A stretch of DNA of 64,000 nt, taken from NCBI RefSeq assembly GCF_000967965.1, contig NZ_LACC01000008.1, forward strand, positions 1 to 64,000, given 5' to 3'. This DNA comes from Pseudomonas fluorescens (GTDB lineage Bacteria > Pseudomonadota > Gammaproteobacteria > Pseudomonadales > Pseudomonadaceae). The notes beneath the pieces are model-generated. The model was not told where the DNA came from, made no database searches, and was given only the letters and a program-made list of their open reading frames with translations. Below, one piece after another: positions 8,476 through 17,435 of the stretch; the stretch's first letter is position 1, and each line of letters starts with the position of its first letter. A program made the translations under genes and the position numbers.

Positions 8476-9432
8476 ATGCTAAATGACAATTCGATAATCG
8501 ATCAGGCGATGACGCGTGACAGCCTGTATGGCACCCATGGTGAACCGACCTACGGTGGTATCACCAGCTTTATGCGGCGTCGCTACACCCGCGATTTGCG
8601 TGGCGTGGATATCGCCATTAGCGGCATCCCGTTCGATACCGCGACCAGCAATCGATCGGGCAGCCGCTTCGGACCGAGGGCCATCCGCGAGGCATCGGTA
8701 CAGTCCGCCTGGGCGCGTCACTGGCCTTGGGAATTTGACCCGTTCGATCTACTCGCTTGTGTCGATTATGGCGATTGCTATTTCGATTACGGCACCCCGG
8801 AGCAGACCCCTGCGGCGATCAGGGCCCATGCCGAGCGGATTCTGGCGGCGGGTACTGCGATGCTGACCCTGGGCGGCGATCACTTCATCAGCTATCCGCT
8901 GCTGCAAGCGCACGCGGCCAAGTATGGTCCACTTTCCTTGATCCATTTCGATGCGCACCACGACCTGGAGTTCGACGGCGAGGACAAGCGCATCGACCAC
9001 GGTTCGATGTTCTATCACGCCGTCCGCGAAGGGCTGGTTGATCCTGCACGATCCATCCAGATTGGCCAGCGCACAACCAATGACGACGTCATGGGCTTTC
9101 AGGTGCTGAATGCCAGCGAGGTGCATGATCGCTCTACCAGGGAACTGGCGGAGATTATCCGGGCGCGCGTTGGCGAGCATCCGGTCTATCTCACCTTCGA
9201 TATCGACTGCCTCGACCCGGCATTTGCCCCAGGCACGGGGACGCCGGTCTGCGGTGGACTATCGAGCCATCAGGCCTTGGCGATTCTGCGAGGCCTGCGC
9301 GGTATCAACCTGATCGGCATGGACGTGGTGGAGGTAGCACCGCCCTATGACCACGCGGAGATTACTGCGCTTGCGGGGGCCGCGATAGCGATGGAGATGA
9401 TCTGTCTGTATGCCGCGCGGCATAAGCTGTAA
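8476..9432 (+). CDS. Agmatinase/guanidinobutyrase-family ureohydrolase
   Basis: A 318-residue binuclear Mn2+ ureohydrolase (arginase fold) that releases urea from a guanidino substrate. All metal-ligand motifs are present: GGDHF, HFDAHHDLE and TFDIDCLDP. The length and the GIPFDTATSNRSGSRFGPRAIR block match agmatinase and guanidinobutyrase/guanidinopropionase rather than arginase. Substrate specificity cannot be read from sequence. ATG 8476 fits the family N-terminus; an upstream in-frame GTG at 8425 would add 17 unlikely residues. With the deiminase in the same island, the organism would have two different ways to attack agmatine-like molecules, one periplasmic and one cytoplasmic. Confidence 0.88.
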   Translation: MLNDNSIIDQAMTRDSLYGTHGEPTYGGITSFMRRRYTRDLRGVDIAISGIPFDTATSNRSGSRFGPRAIREASVQSAWARHWPWEFDPFDLLACVDYGDCYFDYGTPEQTPAAIRAHAERILAAGTAMLTLGGDHFISYPLLQAHAAKYGPLSLIHFDAHHDLEFDGEDKRIDHGSMFYHAVREGLVDPARSIQIGQRTTNDDVMGFQVLNASEVHDRSTRELAEIIRARVGEHPVYLTFDIDCLDPAFAPGTGTPVCGGLSSHQALAILRGLRGINLIGMDVVEVAPPYDHAEITALAGAAIAMEMICLYAARHKL

Positions 9433-9542
9433 CCCAGTGGTCTGGACAGCTACAAACATTTTTCGACCAGTTGCTCTCATGACGGCAACTTGGCCGATTT
9501 CTGCCTGTCGCCACCGTCAACTTCACGCCCTGAGGAAGTCAG

Positions 9543-9686
9543 TCAACCAAAATCGAGGTTCTTCAGGAGCGATGAACCACACTTCCTCAAGGCATTCAAA
9601 TAGGTGGTTTCATCGTAGAGCGTCCTAGTCTGCCAGACCCGGTACAGAATCCGAATCCACTTAAACGCCAGTGCGCGTACGGCAAC
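9543..9686 (-). pseudogene. IS110-family transposase, C-terminal relic
   Basis: The minus strand encodes a 47-residue tail (VAVRALAFKWIRILYRVW, then YDETTYL, ending LKNLDFG and a TGA stop). This is the conserved C-terminus of IS110/IS1111-type DEDD transposases. The rest of the transposase is missing: the next gene's stop codon (TAG 9688-9690) abuts the fragment. Bases 9433-9542 probably hold what remains of the element's right end. The relic marks a recombination boundary between the guanidine island and the steroid island. Confidence 0.75.
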
Positions 9687-9687
9687 C

Positions 9688-11466
9688 CTAAGTCAAATCT
9701 AAAGGCAAATACTGGGGTTTAGTCAGACAGGGCTCCCTGGTCGCCTGGTTGCTGGCATGCCTGGCCGCACGGCGCCCGGAAAACACACAATCCGCGGCAG
9801 ACAGTCCACTCACATACAGGTTCGATGGAAGTCCGATTGCCGTACGACCGGCTGCATACAAGCCGGTGATCCGGGTGCGGTCCTCGCGCAACACCTGACC
9901 GCTGTCCTCATCAACCCGCAGGCCGCCTACCGTCATGGCAGAACATGGGAAGAGCTTGCTCGAGGCCGAAACATCCACGGCATAGAACGGTCCTTCGCTA
10001 AGAGCGTGGCATTCCGAGCGACTCTTGCCGAACTCGTCTGGTTCCAGCCCTTGGGCTGCCCGGTTGTAGCGGGCCGCGGCCTCCCGAAGGTTGGCCGCCG
10101 GCATCCCGAGCTTTTCGGCCAGACCTTCCAGAGTGCTCGCCTTGCGGGTCTGGAAGAGCAGCGCCAGCACCAGGGGCAGACGCATGAAGGGAAACAGGTT
10201 CTCCAGCACTGCAGACTTCCAGGCACCGCGGTAAAGCGTCCGGTCGAGGATGATGTAGCCCCGGCCCTGCTGATGCTCGTTCATCTTGAGGCCGATAGCC
10301 GCGCCATAGAGTTCCTCGTTTACGAAGCGCTGCCCCTGGCTGTTGACGAGAATGCCCTTGGGCCACTGAGAGGGTGGGTTTATGAAGCGCCAGCTGCTCA
10401 CCCGCTCCATCAGCGCAGCCTCTCCCCCCACACTCTGGCCCAGGCGGATGCCACTACCGTTGTCCCCGCCAGGGGAACCCATCGCCATATTGGAGATGTA
10501 CTTGGGAGAATGGGCGGCAAGCATCTGCCGGTTCCAGATGAACCCGCCGGCACTCAAGCACACCCCGCGCGAAGCCCGGATACGCTGGACGACGCCATGC
10601 TGGCGCTGCAGCTCGTCGGCCTTGCGCCAGTAACGTTCGGCCTTGCGCTCCAGACGGGCGAATCCCGGCATCGATGAGGGGAGCTTCTGCAGCAGTTGCC
10701 GGGCCATCTCCTGCGCATCCATGTACGCCTGGGTATGCGGCGAGTCGGGTGGCATCCGGATGACCACCAGCCCAACCACCTCCCCTCTTGCGCAAAGCAC
10801 CAGACGGCGAGCTTCGGTTCGTGGCCAGAACTCCACCCCCTGGGCTCGCGCCCGTTGCTGCAGGGGCTCGGTCAGATGAACACCGAAGCCTACCGCCTGA
10901 TTGATCGGCGGATGCCAGTACTTGTGTCCCCGTGGCGCAGGCTTGGCAACTGCCGCACAGGACTCGGCCAGCGAGCTGTCGGAGTGGTAGAGAAAATAGC
11001 CGGAAGGCGGATAGAAAGTCTTCTTCGTGTAGTAGGTGCTGTCGAACCGTACCCCATGCCCCTGCAGCCATTCCAGATCGGCCACACTACCTTCGCAGAA
11101 GCGGCGGAGTGTTTGCGGGCTGACCACGTCCTGTACCTCAAGGTTCAAGTAACGGTACATAGCCTCGACACTGTCCGTAACGCCTGCCGCACGCTGAATC
11201 GGTGTGCCGCCCCCGGCATAAAAAATGCCGCCGTTCATCGCCGTCGCCCCGCCGCCACCAAAGGCATCGACCGCCAGCACTTTCAGACCTTTTTCCGCCG
11301 CCTGCAAGGCCGCGCTGATGCCTGCGCCGCCATAGCCGACCACGGCGAAGTCGGTGGTGACATCCCATGCGACCTGGTCAGGGCTCTCCACCCGTTCCGG
11401 CGCCTCGATACGACTGAACCATTGAGGCGAGTGCGGGCCAAAATCGGACGACATGGCGTACTCCAT
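9688..11466 (-). CDS. FAD-dependent 3-ketosteroid dehydrogenase, probably Delta4(5-alpha) type (Kst4D/TesI-like)
   Basis: A 592-residue flavoprotein of the fumarate-reductase/KstD superfamily. The dinucleotide-binding motif (VVGYGGAGISAALQAAEKG) is near residues 42-60, and a second FAD motif lies near the C-terminus (GLYAAGRTAIGLPSNLYVSG). The C-terminal SGLSAADCVFSGRRAAR resembles Kst4D/TesI-type enzymes more than Delta1-dehydrogenases, and a clear KstD lies at 28265-30010. These enzymes remove hydrogens from C4-C5 of saturated 3-ketosteroids. It is the last gene of the kshA-hsa minus-strand run, 124 bp after kshA, with a hairpin in the gap. The IS110 relic begins directly after its stop, so the C-terminus may have been altered by that event. 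Confidence 0.72.
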   Translation of the reverse strand: MEYAMSSDFGPHSPQWFSRIEAPERVESPDQVAWDVTTDFAVVGYGGAGISAALQAAEKGLKVLAVDAFGGGGATAMNGGIFYAGGGTPIQRAAGVTDSVEAMYRYLNLEVQDVVSPQTLRRFCEGSVADLEWLQGHGVRFDSTYYTKKTFYPPSGYFLYHSDSSLAESCAAVAKPAPRGHKYWHPPINQAVGFGVHLTEPLQQRARAQGVEFWPRTEARRLVLCARGEVVGLVVIRMPPDSPHTQAYMDAQEMARQLLQKLPSSMPGFARLERKAERYWRKADELQRQHGVVQRIRASRGVCLSAGGFIWNRQMLAAHSPKYISNMAMGSPGGDNGSGIRLGQSVGGEAALMERVSSWRFINPPSQWPKGILVNSQGQRFVNEELYGAAIGLKMNEHQQGRGYIILDRTLYRGAWKSAVLENLFPFMRLPLVLALLFQTRKASTLEGLAEKLGMPAANLREAAARYNRAAQGLEPDEFGKSRSECHALSEGPFYAVDVSASSKLFPCSAMTVGGLRVDEDSGQVLREDRTRITGLYAAGRTAIGLPSNLYVSGLSAADCVFSGRRAARHASNQATREPCLTKPQYLPLDLT

Positions 11467-11556
11467 GATGCTGCCTCTCTATCGAAGAGGCTGGTGTGAG
11501 GATGACCGGCTGCGCTGCAGTGCCCCGCACCGAAGGCCAGCCGGAAACAGGAAATC

Positions 11557-11582
11557 GGGGCACCGCTCCAGTGCGGTGCCCC
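11557..11582. terminator. 10-bp perfect hairpin between kshA and the Kst4D-like gene
   Basis: GGGGCACCGC (11557-11566) pairs fully with GCGGTGCCCC (11573-11582) across 6 bases, just after the kshA stop. Without a clear U-tract it is better seen as an intercistronic structure that lowers or stabilises part of the transcript. Confidence 0.45.
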
Positions 11583-11589
11583 TCGTACA

Positions 11590-12780
11590 TCAGTCTTGCG
11601 ACTTGGCTGCCGCCGGAGGTGCGTACTGAGCGAGCTTTTCGGCAGCCTGCTGGTCCCACACGGGTTGTGCGTGGCGGGTGTCGGTTTCGGCCTCGAAGCG
11701 GTTGACCATTTCCGGCTTGATATCGGCAATGTCCTCGAAGAACTGCTGGTACCAGCGACGCAGTTGGTACAACGGACCGTCGCTGTCGCAGAGCAGCGGA
11801 TTGTCGATGCGGGTCTTGGTACGCCAGATCGCCACGTCCTGCAGGGTGCCCACGCGATACGCCTCGGCTACGGCAGCGGCGCGAGCGGCATTGTGCTCGG
11901 GCGGCAGCATCGGGCTATTGCGGGTGATAAAGCCCATGTGCAGTACGAACTTGTTCGCATGAACCGGGTAGTGCGCGAGGATTTCATAGGTCTCTATCGG
12001 CTCGTTGCCCGGAATATTGGTCAGCAAGCGCGACACCAGATAGGAGGGACCATGGTAGGTCGTTTCTCCACGTGAAAAGCCATCCAGCTTGCTCAGATCA
12101 CCGGTATAGGCGGCATCCTTCTGATAGCCGGGTTGCTCTGGTTGCGGCCCCATCTCCAGGTACTGGGTGGCGAAATGGTCCTCGAAGACGTTCTTGAAGT
12201 AGGTGCTGCCGCCACCCATGCCCTCGCCATGCACGTAGAAGAAATGCGCGACATCGACCAGATTGTCGACCAGCTCCCGACTGTTGGTATCGACCTCATG
12301 GGTTGACCAGGACCAGTTGCTCCAGTCATCGCTGAAAGCGCCTTTCAGGTGGGGAATGATCACATCCGGCGGTGGCGGATTGCCCTCGGGGTCGTGCCAG
12401 ACGAACAGCTGCTTGTTTTCCTCGCAGGTAATGAAACTCTGCGTGCGCGCGCGCGGCGGCACGCGCTTGGCATAGGGGATGGCCGCGCACTTGCCGTCAC
12501 CGGCCCAGCGCCAGTCATGGAAGGGGCAGGCGATGGTGTCGCCCTTGATGGTGCCCTCGCCCAGGTTACCGCCCAGGTGCGGGCAGAAGGCGTTGATGAC
12601 ATTGAGCTTCTTGTTGTGTTCGCCCTCGAACACTACCAGCTTGAGGCCGAATGCCTCGAAGGTATGCGGTTTGCCATCACGGAACTGTTCACTCAGCCCC
12701 AGGCAGTGCCAACCGCGGGCAAAACGTTCGCACTGGTCGCTCACGATGATGTGCGGTTTCTCGTTGGCCAGGTTGCTCAT
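11590..12780 (-). CDS. kshA: 3-ketosteroid 9-alpha-hydroxylase, oxygenase component
   Basis: A 396-residue Rieske non-haem iron oxygenase that hydroxylates C9 of androstadienedione-type steroids, triggering B-ring opening. The Rieske ligands are visible: CPHLGGNLGEG (Cys-x-His) and CPFHDWRW (Cys-x2-His) at about residues 67-90. The catalytic iron motif is NLVDVAHFFYVHGE (Asp, His, His) near residue 175. Both the size and the VDxAHFFYxH signature match KshA rather than aromatic-ring dioxygenases. The ribosome site is AAAGAACTCC-complement type (GGAG about 8 bases before ATG). Its reductase KshB is encoded four genes upstream in the same direction. Confidence 0.9.
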   Translation of the reverse strand: MSNLANEKPHIIVSDQCERFARGWHCLGLSEQFRDGKPHTFEAFGLKLVVFEGEHNKKLNVINAFCPHLGGNLGEGTIKGDTIACPFHDWRWAGDGKCAAIPYAKRVPPRARTQSFITCEENKQLFVWHDPEGNPPPPDVIIPHLKGAFSDDWSNWSWSTHEVDTNSRELVDNLVDVAHFFYVHGEGMGGGSTYFKNVFEDHFATQYLEMGPQPEQPGYQKDAAYTGDLSKLDGFSRGETTYHGPSYLVSRLLTNIPGNEPIETYEILAHYPVHANKFVLHMGFITRNSPMLPPEHNAARAAAVAEAYRVGTLQDVAIWRTKTRIDNPLLCDSDGPLYQLRRWYQQFFEDIADIKPEMVNRFEAETDTRHAQPVWDQQAAEKLAQYAPPAAAKSQD

Positions 12781-12873
12781 AAAGAACTCCAGTCGTTTTT
12801 ATTGTTTGCAGGCTAAAGACAGTGGTTGTCGCGAGACCCGTGTCCACCCTCTGTCTATCCCGGGAATACCAGT

Positions 12874-12897
12874 GGGTCGGGGGTATGTCCCCGACCC
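12874..12897. repeat. Intergenic hairpin between hsaA and kshA
   Basis: GGGTCGGGG (12874-12882) is complementary to CCCCGACCC (12889-12897) with a 6-base loop. It lies in the 124-bp gap after hsaA and is comparable in position to the hairpin after kshA. Confidence 0.4.
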
Positions 12898-12904
12898 CGG
12901 GGCG

Positions 12905-14107
12905 TTACAGGAAAAAATCCAGGCTCTGCTGGCCCAACTGCACCTTGGCCCAGTTCGTGCCGAACATCTGGAACTGATTGGCGGCATGCTGGCGACAGAC
13001 ATTGATGTCGGCAAGAAAGCGCCCATACGGGTTTCGGGTGTAGACCGCCGCACCGCCGGCTGCCTTGAACAGGCGCGAAGCCAGCTCCGCGACGCGCTCT
13101 GGCGGGTAGCTGGCCTGGAAGCGATACTTCACCCGCTCCTCGATCGGCGGAACCTCGCCCCGCTCGGCATAACCTTCGAGCGCCTCGAAGTTGCGCTTGA
13201 GCACCAGAGTCAGCTCGTCGATGGTGTTGATCGCTTCAGCGATCGCCAGCTGCGCTACCGAGTCGTCGCTGGTTTTGGCGCCCACGACGTTGACACGGGT
13301 CTTGGCGGTCTCCACGAAGCTGTCGACCATGCCGCGCAACGCCCCGATCGAGGCCGTGGACACCGCCCGGCTGAATACCTGGCCGAATGGCATGCGATAC
13401 AGCGCCGCGGTATTCAGCTGGTTGCCGGGGCTGTTGCAGGTAAAGCCGTCGATCATCTTGTGCGTGCGGTACTCCGGCACAAAGGCATCCTTGATGACGA
13501 TATCCTTGCTACCGGTCCCCTTCAGGCCCGCGGTATGCCAGGTATCGACGATTTCGTAGTCCTTGCGTGGAATCAGCCAGGTGCGCGCATCAATAGGTTG
13601 CCCCTCGGCAGTTTCCACCAGGCCACCGAGGAACACCCAGTCGCAGTGGTCGCAACCACTGGAATAGCCCCAGCGCCCGCTGAACAGGAAGCCGCCCTCG
13701 ACAGGCTTGGCACGACCCGTGGGCATATAGGAAGAAGAGATCCGGACATTGCTGTCCTCGCCCCATACTTCCTGCGCCGCACGGTCATCGAACAGCGCCA
13801 TCTGCCACGCATGTACCGCGACCACCGAGTAGACCCAGCCCACCGACATGTCGCCTTCGGCCAGGATCATGACGATGTCATAGAACACCTTGGGACTCAT
13901 CTCGTAGCCGCCATAGCGCTTGGGCTGCAGCACGCGGAACAGCCCTGCGGCCTGCAGGTCGGCAATGGTCTCCTGCGGCAGACGGCGGTTCTCGTCGCCC
14001 AGCGCCGCTCGCTCGCGCAACACCGGAACCAGGGCCCGGGCTCGGGCGATCAGCTCTTCGCTGCCGGGAATGTTCGCGGCAGGCTGTTTCATCTCGACTG
14101 TTTGCAT
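12905..14107 (-). CDS. hsaA: 3-HSA monooxygenase oxygenase component (acyl-CoA-dehydrogenase fold)
   Basis: A 400-residue group-D flavin monooxygenase with an acyl-CoA-dehydrogenase fold. HsaA/TesA2 uses reduced flavin to hydroxylate the phenolic A-ring of 3-HSA to the catechol 3,4-DHSA. Features include FRVLQPKRYGGYEMSPKVFYDIVMILAEGDMSVGW near the N-terminus, GRWGYSSGCDHCDW mid-protein, GLKGTGSKDIVI and a C-terminal RDINVCRQHAANQ-like segment (FLADINVCRQHAANQF). ATG 14107 was chosen for family length and a GGGAAG site; an ATG at 14173 would add 22 residues. Its flavin reductase partner is not adjacent; the likely partner is the MarR-fused reductase at 45269. Confidence 0.87.
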   Translation of the reverse strand: MQTVEMKQPAANIPGSEELIARARALVPVLRERAALGDENRRLPQETIADLQAAGLFRVLQPKRYGGYEMSPKVFYDIVMILAEGDMSVGWVYSVVAVHAWQMALFDDRAAQEVWGEDSNVRISSSYMPTGRAKPVEGGFLFSGRWGYSSGCDHCDWVFLGGLVETAEGQPIDARTWLIPRKDYEIVDTWHTAGLKGTGSKDIVIKDAFVPEYRTHKMIDGFTCNSPGNQLNTAALYRMPFGQVFSRAVSTASIGALRGMVDSFVETAKTRVNVVGAKTSDDSVAQLAIAEAINTIDELTLVLKRNFEALEGYAERGEVPPIEERVKYRFQASYPPERVAELASRLFKAAGGAAVYTRNPYGRFLADINVCRQHAANQFQMFGTNWAKVQLGQQSLDFFL

Positions 14108-14221
14108 TGTTCTTGACTTCCCAAGTAGTGAATCCCGCTTTGGCGCAAGGGTGGCCACAGGCTCATGTTCCATAACAAAAGGCCCCCGGCGCGCCCTGCA
14201 TCAGGAGTAGATGGCGCTAAA

Positions 14222-15109
14222 TCACGAGGCCGGTGGAGCGGCCCACTGGTGCCCCCAATGGCTGCCACGGGTCGTTTCGAAAACCGTGTGATCGTTCTCC
14301 CAGTCCACAACCATGCCGCCGCAGCCGAACTCCAGGGCGAAGCCGCCCGGTGTCCAGACGTAGAACGAAACCATATCGTCGTTGACGTGGCGTCCAAGCG
14401 TGGCCGCCAGCGGGACCTTGTGCCGGGCGATGCGGTCCAGCGCGCGACCCACATCATCGAGCCCTGGCACCTCCATCATGATGTGCACGCAGCCACTGGG
14501 CTGGGGCATCTCGGCCAATGCCAGGCTGTGCTGGCGGGGGTTGCAGTGCAGGAAGTGGATGCGCGCCCGGTACTCGGGCGAGAGCTGGACATGCAGCATG
14601 TCGGACAGCTGGAATCCGCAGACGTCGGTCCAGAACTGCTTCGTTTCTTCGAACTTCATCGACGGCAGCACCACGTGCCCCATACCCATGGGACCGGTGA
14701 CGAAACGCTCGACGCCGACCGGCGAAACGAAGGGTGCGAAGTCCGAGATCGGTCCCCAGGTCACCTCTTGCCGGTTCCCGGACGGGTCCACGAAGGAAAA
14801 CATCCCGGTGACGCAACGAAGATGTCGATCGAACGGCGTCGACTCGACGATCTCCACACCCGCCCTGACGAGCGATTCTCTCGACGCGAGATACTGCTCC
14901 TCGGAGGCAGTCTCCCAGCCCGCCGCATAAAGGCCGTCTCTCGCCCCCGGCAAAACCAGGATGCGATAGCGGCGACCATCAGCCTTCAGATACAGCGCGC
15001 CGTCCTCGCCCGACTCTTCGGCCAGGCCGATAATCTGGCTGCCAAAGAAACGCCACTTTTCGATATCAGTGGACTCGACTACCGCGTAAGCGAATTGATT
15101 GATGCTCAT
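14222..15109 (-). CDS. hsaC: 3,4-DHSA extradiol dioxygenase
   Basis: A 295-residue two-domain type-I extradiol dioxygenase (vicinal oxygen chelate fold, BphC family), matching HsaC/TesB, which meta-cleaves the catecholic A-ring. The C-terminal catalytic domain shows the Fe2+ ligands His in MGHVVLPS, His in CVHIMMEV and Glu in FALEFG. Catalytic residues are in the HVNDDMVSFYVWTP segment. It lies between hsaA and kshB, 41 bp after kshB on the coding strand. Related biphenyl dioxygenases have the same fold; the steroid assignment rests on the surrounding ksh/hsa genes. Confidence 0.88.
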   Translation of the reverse strand: MSINQFAYAVVESTDIEKWRFFGSQIIGLAEESGEDGALYLKADGRRYRILVLPGARDGLYAAGWETASEEQYLASRESLVRAGVEIVESTPFDRHLRCVTGMFSFVDPSGNRQEVTWGPISDFAPFVSPVGVERFVTGPMGMGHVVLPSMKFEETKQFWTDVCGFQLSDMLHVQLSPEYRARIHFLHCNPRQHSLALAEMPQPSGCVHIMMEVPGLDDVGRALDRIARHKVPLAATLGRHVNDDMVSFYVWTPGGFALEFGCGGMVVDWENDHTVFETTRGSHWGHQWAAPPAS

Positions 15110-15150
15110 GAGCCTCTCCCTAATGATGTTTCTTGTTTTTCACCCAAACG

Positions 15151-16182
15151 TCAGCCGTCGAAGCTGACCGAGACCTTGTCGCTCAGTGGTCGAGCCTGGC
15201 AGGCCAGCACCCAGCCCTCGGCCAGATCGACGGCACTCAGCACCTCGTTGCTACGCATGCTCACCTCGCCCTCCGCCACCCGGCACATGCAGGCACTGCA
15301 GCGCCCCTCGCGACAGGAGAAGGGCGCACCGACCCCCGCCCCGAGCAGGGCATCCAGCAAATCGACATCCGGACTCCAGGGCAGCACGTGATGCTCGCCG
15401 TCGAGCTGGGCCATGAGTTCAACCCGAGGGCCGTCGGCAGCCGCCGCGGGGGCATCGGCCAAGACGCCGGGGTCGCTGCTCAGCGAAACAAAACGCTCGA
15501 CATGAATCCGACTGCGCTCCACGTTCAGGTCAAGCAGCGTCTGCTCCACGGCATCCATGAAGGGGCCGGGGCCACAGACGAAGGCGTGCGCATCCAGGCG
15601 CCCGTGGCAGATGCCGGCCAGTTGCGCCGCTGTCGGCAACCCCTGAACTGACTCCAGCCAGTGCATGACCGTGAGGCGTTGCGGGTAAGCACGCCCCAGT
15701 TGCTGCAACTCATCGCGGAAGATCACCGAACGCTCATCGCGGTTGGCGTAGAACAGCTGAACCCGACCGCGGCCCTGGTGCAGACAGGACTTGATAATCG
15801 ACATCACCGGCGTGATGCCGCTGCCGCCGGCGAACAGCAGGAAATCGACATCCAGAGAAGCCGGACAGAACACCCCGGCTGGCGGCAATACTTCCAAGAC
15901 GTCGCCGGCGCGCAGGTTGTCGCAAATCCAGTTGGAACCCAGACCATCGCGTACACGCTTGATGGTGACCTTCAGTGCAGCGTCCACCGCCGGCGCACTC
16001 GCCAGCGAATAGCATCGTGCGACGCTCTGCCCCTGGACAGGGATGCGCAGCGTCAAGAACTGGCCCGGCTTGTAAGCGAATGCCCGTGGCTCCACGGGAG
16101 AGGCAAACACGATCGACTTGCTATCGTGCGTTTCCTCGATGACCTCGGCCACCTGGAGTCGGAGATAAAGGGACGTCGACAT
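15151..16182 (-). CDS. kshB: 3-ketosteroid 9-alpha-hydroxylase reductase component
   Basis: A 343-residue flavin/iron-sulfur reductase that passes NAD(P)H electrons to KshA. Domain order: FAD-binding (RCYSLAS at about residue 56), NAD-binding (FLLFAGGSGITPVMSII), then a C-terminal plant-type [2Fe-2S] ferredoxin domain (CREGRCSACMCRV, followed by a distal Cys in VLACQARP). This order and length fit KshB. ATG 16182 begins MSTSLYLRLQVAEVI, matching the family; an in-frame extension to 16419 would overlap the hsaD coding region and is unlikely. The 71 bp before it back to the hsaD stop suggests one transcript. Confidence 0.88.
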   Translation of the reverse strand: MSTSLYLRLQVAEVIEETHDSKSIVFASPVEPRAFAYKPGQFLTLRIPVQGQSVARCYSLASAPAVDAALKVTIKRVRDGLGSNWICDNLRAGDVLEVLPPAGVFCPASLDVDFLLFAGGSGITPVMSIIKSCLHQGRGRVQLFYANRDERSVIFRDELQQLGRAYPQRLTVMHWLESVQGLPTAAQLAGICHGRLDAHAFVCGPGPFMDAVEQTLLDLNVERSRIHVERFVSLSSDPGVLADAPAAAADGPRVELMAQLDGEHHVLPWSPDVDLLDALLGAGVGAPFSCREGRCSACMCRVAEGEVSMRSNEVLSAVDLAEGWVLACQARPLSDKVSVSFDG

Positions 16183-16253
16183 AACTTCAACTCTTGCGCT
16201 AGCAACGGAGCCGAGCTCCATCACGTGCTCCCCGACTGGCGAGCACCCCTGAC

Positions 16254-17105
16254 TCAGCCGAGGAAATCCAGGACTTCCCGGTTGAAGTAGTCCGGCTCCT
16301 CGAGCATGAACCAGTGCCCGGAACGGCCGGAGATCACCACCCGCACATCCTCGACCTGCTCCGCGACGATCAGGGCATGGCGCACCGGCAGGAAGTTGTC
16401 CTTCTGCCCCCACAGGCACAGCACTGGCATCTTCAGCTCGGCCAGGCGCTCGGTGAGCACCTCGACCTTGATCGTGGCGTACACCGCCAGGGGCTGTTCG
16501 AGCCAGATCGGCAGGCGCGAATCGATTACCTCCTCAGTGATCGTCTGTGGCGAGGCAACAATGTGATGCAGCAGCTCACGGAAGGACTCGCGATCGGTCT
16601 TGCGCCCCTGGATCAAGGAGGCCATGCAGCGCAGCCCGCTCATCTGGGCGGCCCATAATGCAGGCTCCTCGACCCCGCCCGGGCCCATCACCACGAGCTT
16701 GCTGATCTGCTCCGGGTAGGTCAGGCCGTACTGGAAGGCGATGGCCCCCCCCATGGAATTGCCGATCAGCACCGCACGGGTCACGTTCTTCTTGCTCAGC
16801 AGCTCGTGCAGCAGCTCCACTTGCAAGGTGGATGTGTAGTGGATGTCTTGCGGCTTGTCCGAAAGCCCGTAACCCAGGAGATCCGGGATCAGCACGTGAA
16901 AGCCCTGCTCGGCGAAGAACGGGAAGTTCAGGTGGAAATTGCTGTAACCGCTCGCGCCTGGACCACTGCCGTGCAGGAAGACCAGCGTCGGGCGCTCCGC
17001 CGAGACCTGGCCAACTTCGTGACAATGCACGCGATAGGAATCACCCACCTCGATGAAATGGCCCACCGGAATCGGCGATCGAGAAGCTTCTGGTTGCAAG
17101 GACAT
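16254..17105 (-). CDS. hsaD: 4,9-DSHA hydrolase (alpha/beta-hydrolase, meta-cleavage product hydrolase)
   Basis: A 283-residue alpha/beta hydrolase of the BphD/HsaD type, cleaving the C-C bond of the meta-cleavage product 4,9-DSHA into a C5 hydroxydienoate and the C/D-ring acid. The catalytic triad is readable: Ser in GNSMGG, Asp in LWGQKDNFLP and His in SGHWFMLEEP. The oxyanion segment HGSGPGASGYSNF is typical of this family. ATG 17105 has GGAG 7 bases upstream; an alternative ATG at 17120 is also in frame. It is the first gene of the minus-strand run hsaD-kshB-hsaC-hsaA-kshA-Kst4D-like. Confidence 0.88.
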   Translation of the reverse strand: MSLQPEASRSPIPVGHFIEVGDSYRVHCHEVGQVSAERPTLVFLHGSGPGASGYSNFHLNFPFFAEQGFHVLIPDLLGYGLSDKPQDIHYTSTLQVELLHELLSKKNVTRAVLIGNSMGGAIAFQYGLTYPEQISKLVVMGPGGVEEPALWAAQMSGLRCMASLIQGRKTDRESFRELLHHIVASPQTITEEVIDSRLPIWLEQPLAVYATIKVEVLTERLAELKMPVLCLWGQKDNFLPVRHALIVAEQVEDVRVVISGRSGHWFMLEEPDYFNREVLDFLG

Positions 17106-17435
17106 AACCGTTCTCCACATGTTGTTATGGCCTGACTATGCTGCGGCAACCGCGCGCTCCGCATGATCCGCATGCAGTAGACGTTCAAATTTAGTTCGCT
17201 GCGAAAAGCCACCGGGCAGTGCCAGGTGCAGTTCATCGACGGCGGCTGCCAACCGGACAGGGAAGCCCTACCCTGCTGGGCGATAACTTCGGGGACGGGA
17301 TTTTCGAGATGAAGGGATTGGTCACGGCAGCGGTGCGCGTGAGCGCGCGCACCGCGTCCTTGCCGATACTGCGAGGTGGTTGTATGCAGGCGAGCGCGGG
17401 GCGAAGTTGACGCCGTGTCGCCGCCACCCTACCCG
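17106..17435. other. Intergenic region upstream of hsaD
   Basis: A 330-bp region separates the LuxR-regulator stop from hsaD and presumably carries the hsaD-operon promoter. A 9-bp hairpin (CGGTGCGCG 17331-17339 with CGCGCACCG 17346-17354) lies on the side nearest the regulator gene and could end its transcript. No gene is supported here. Confidence 0.5.

Noticed and set aside
12479..14116. 545-codon open frame on the plus strand
   Set aside because: Antisense to kshA and hsaA; no domain and no ribosome site.
17219..17410. 63-codon plus-strand frame upstream of hsaD
   Set aside because: No ribosome site or family; it includes the 17331-17354 hairpin.
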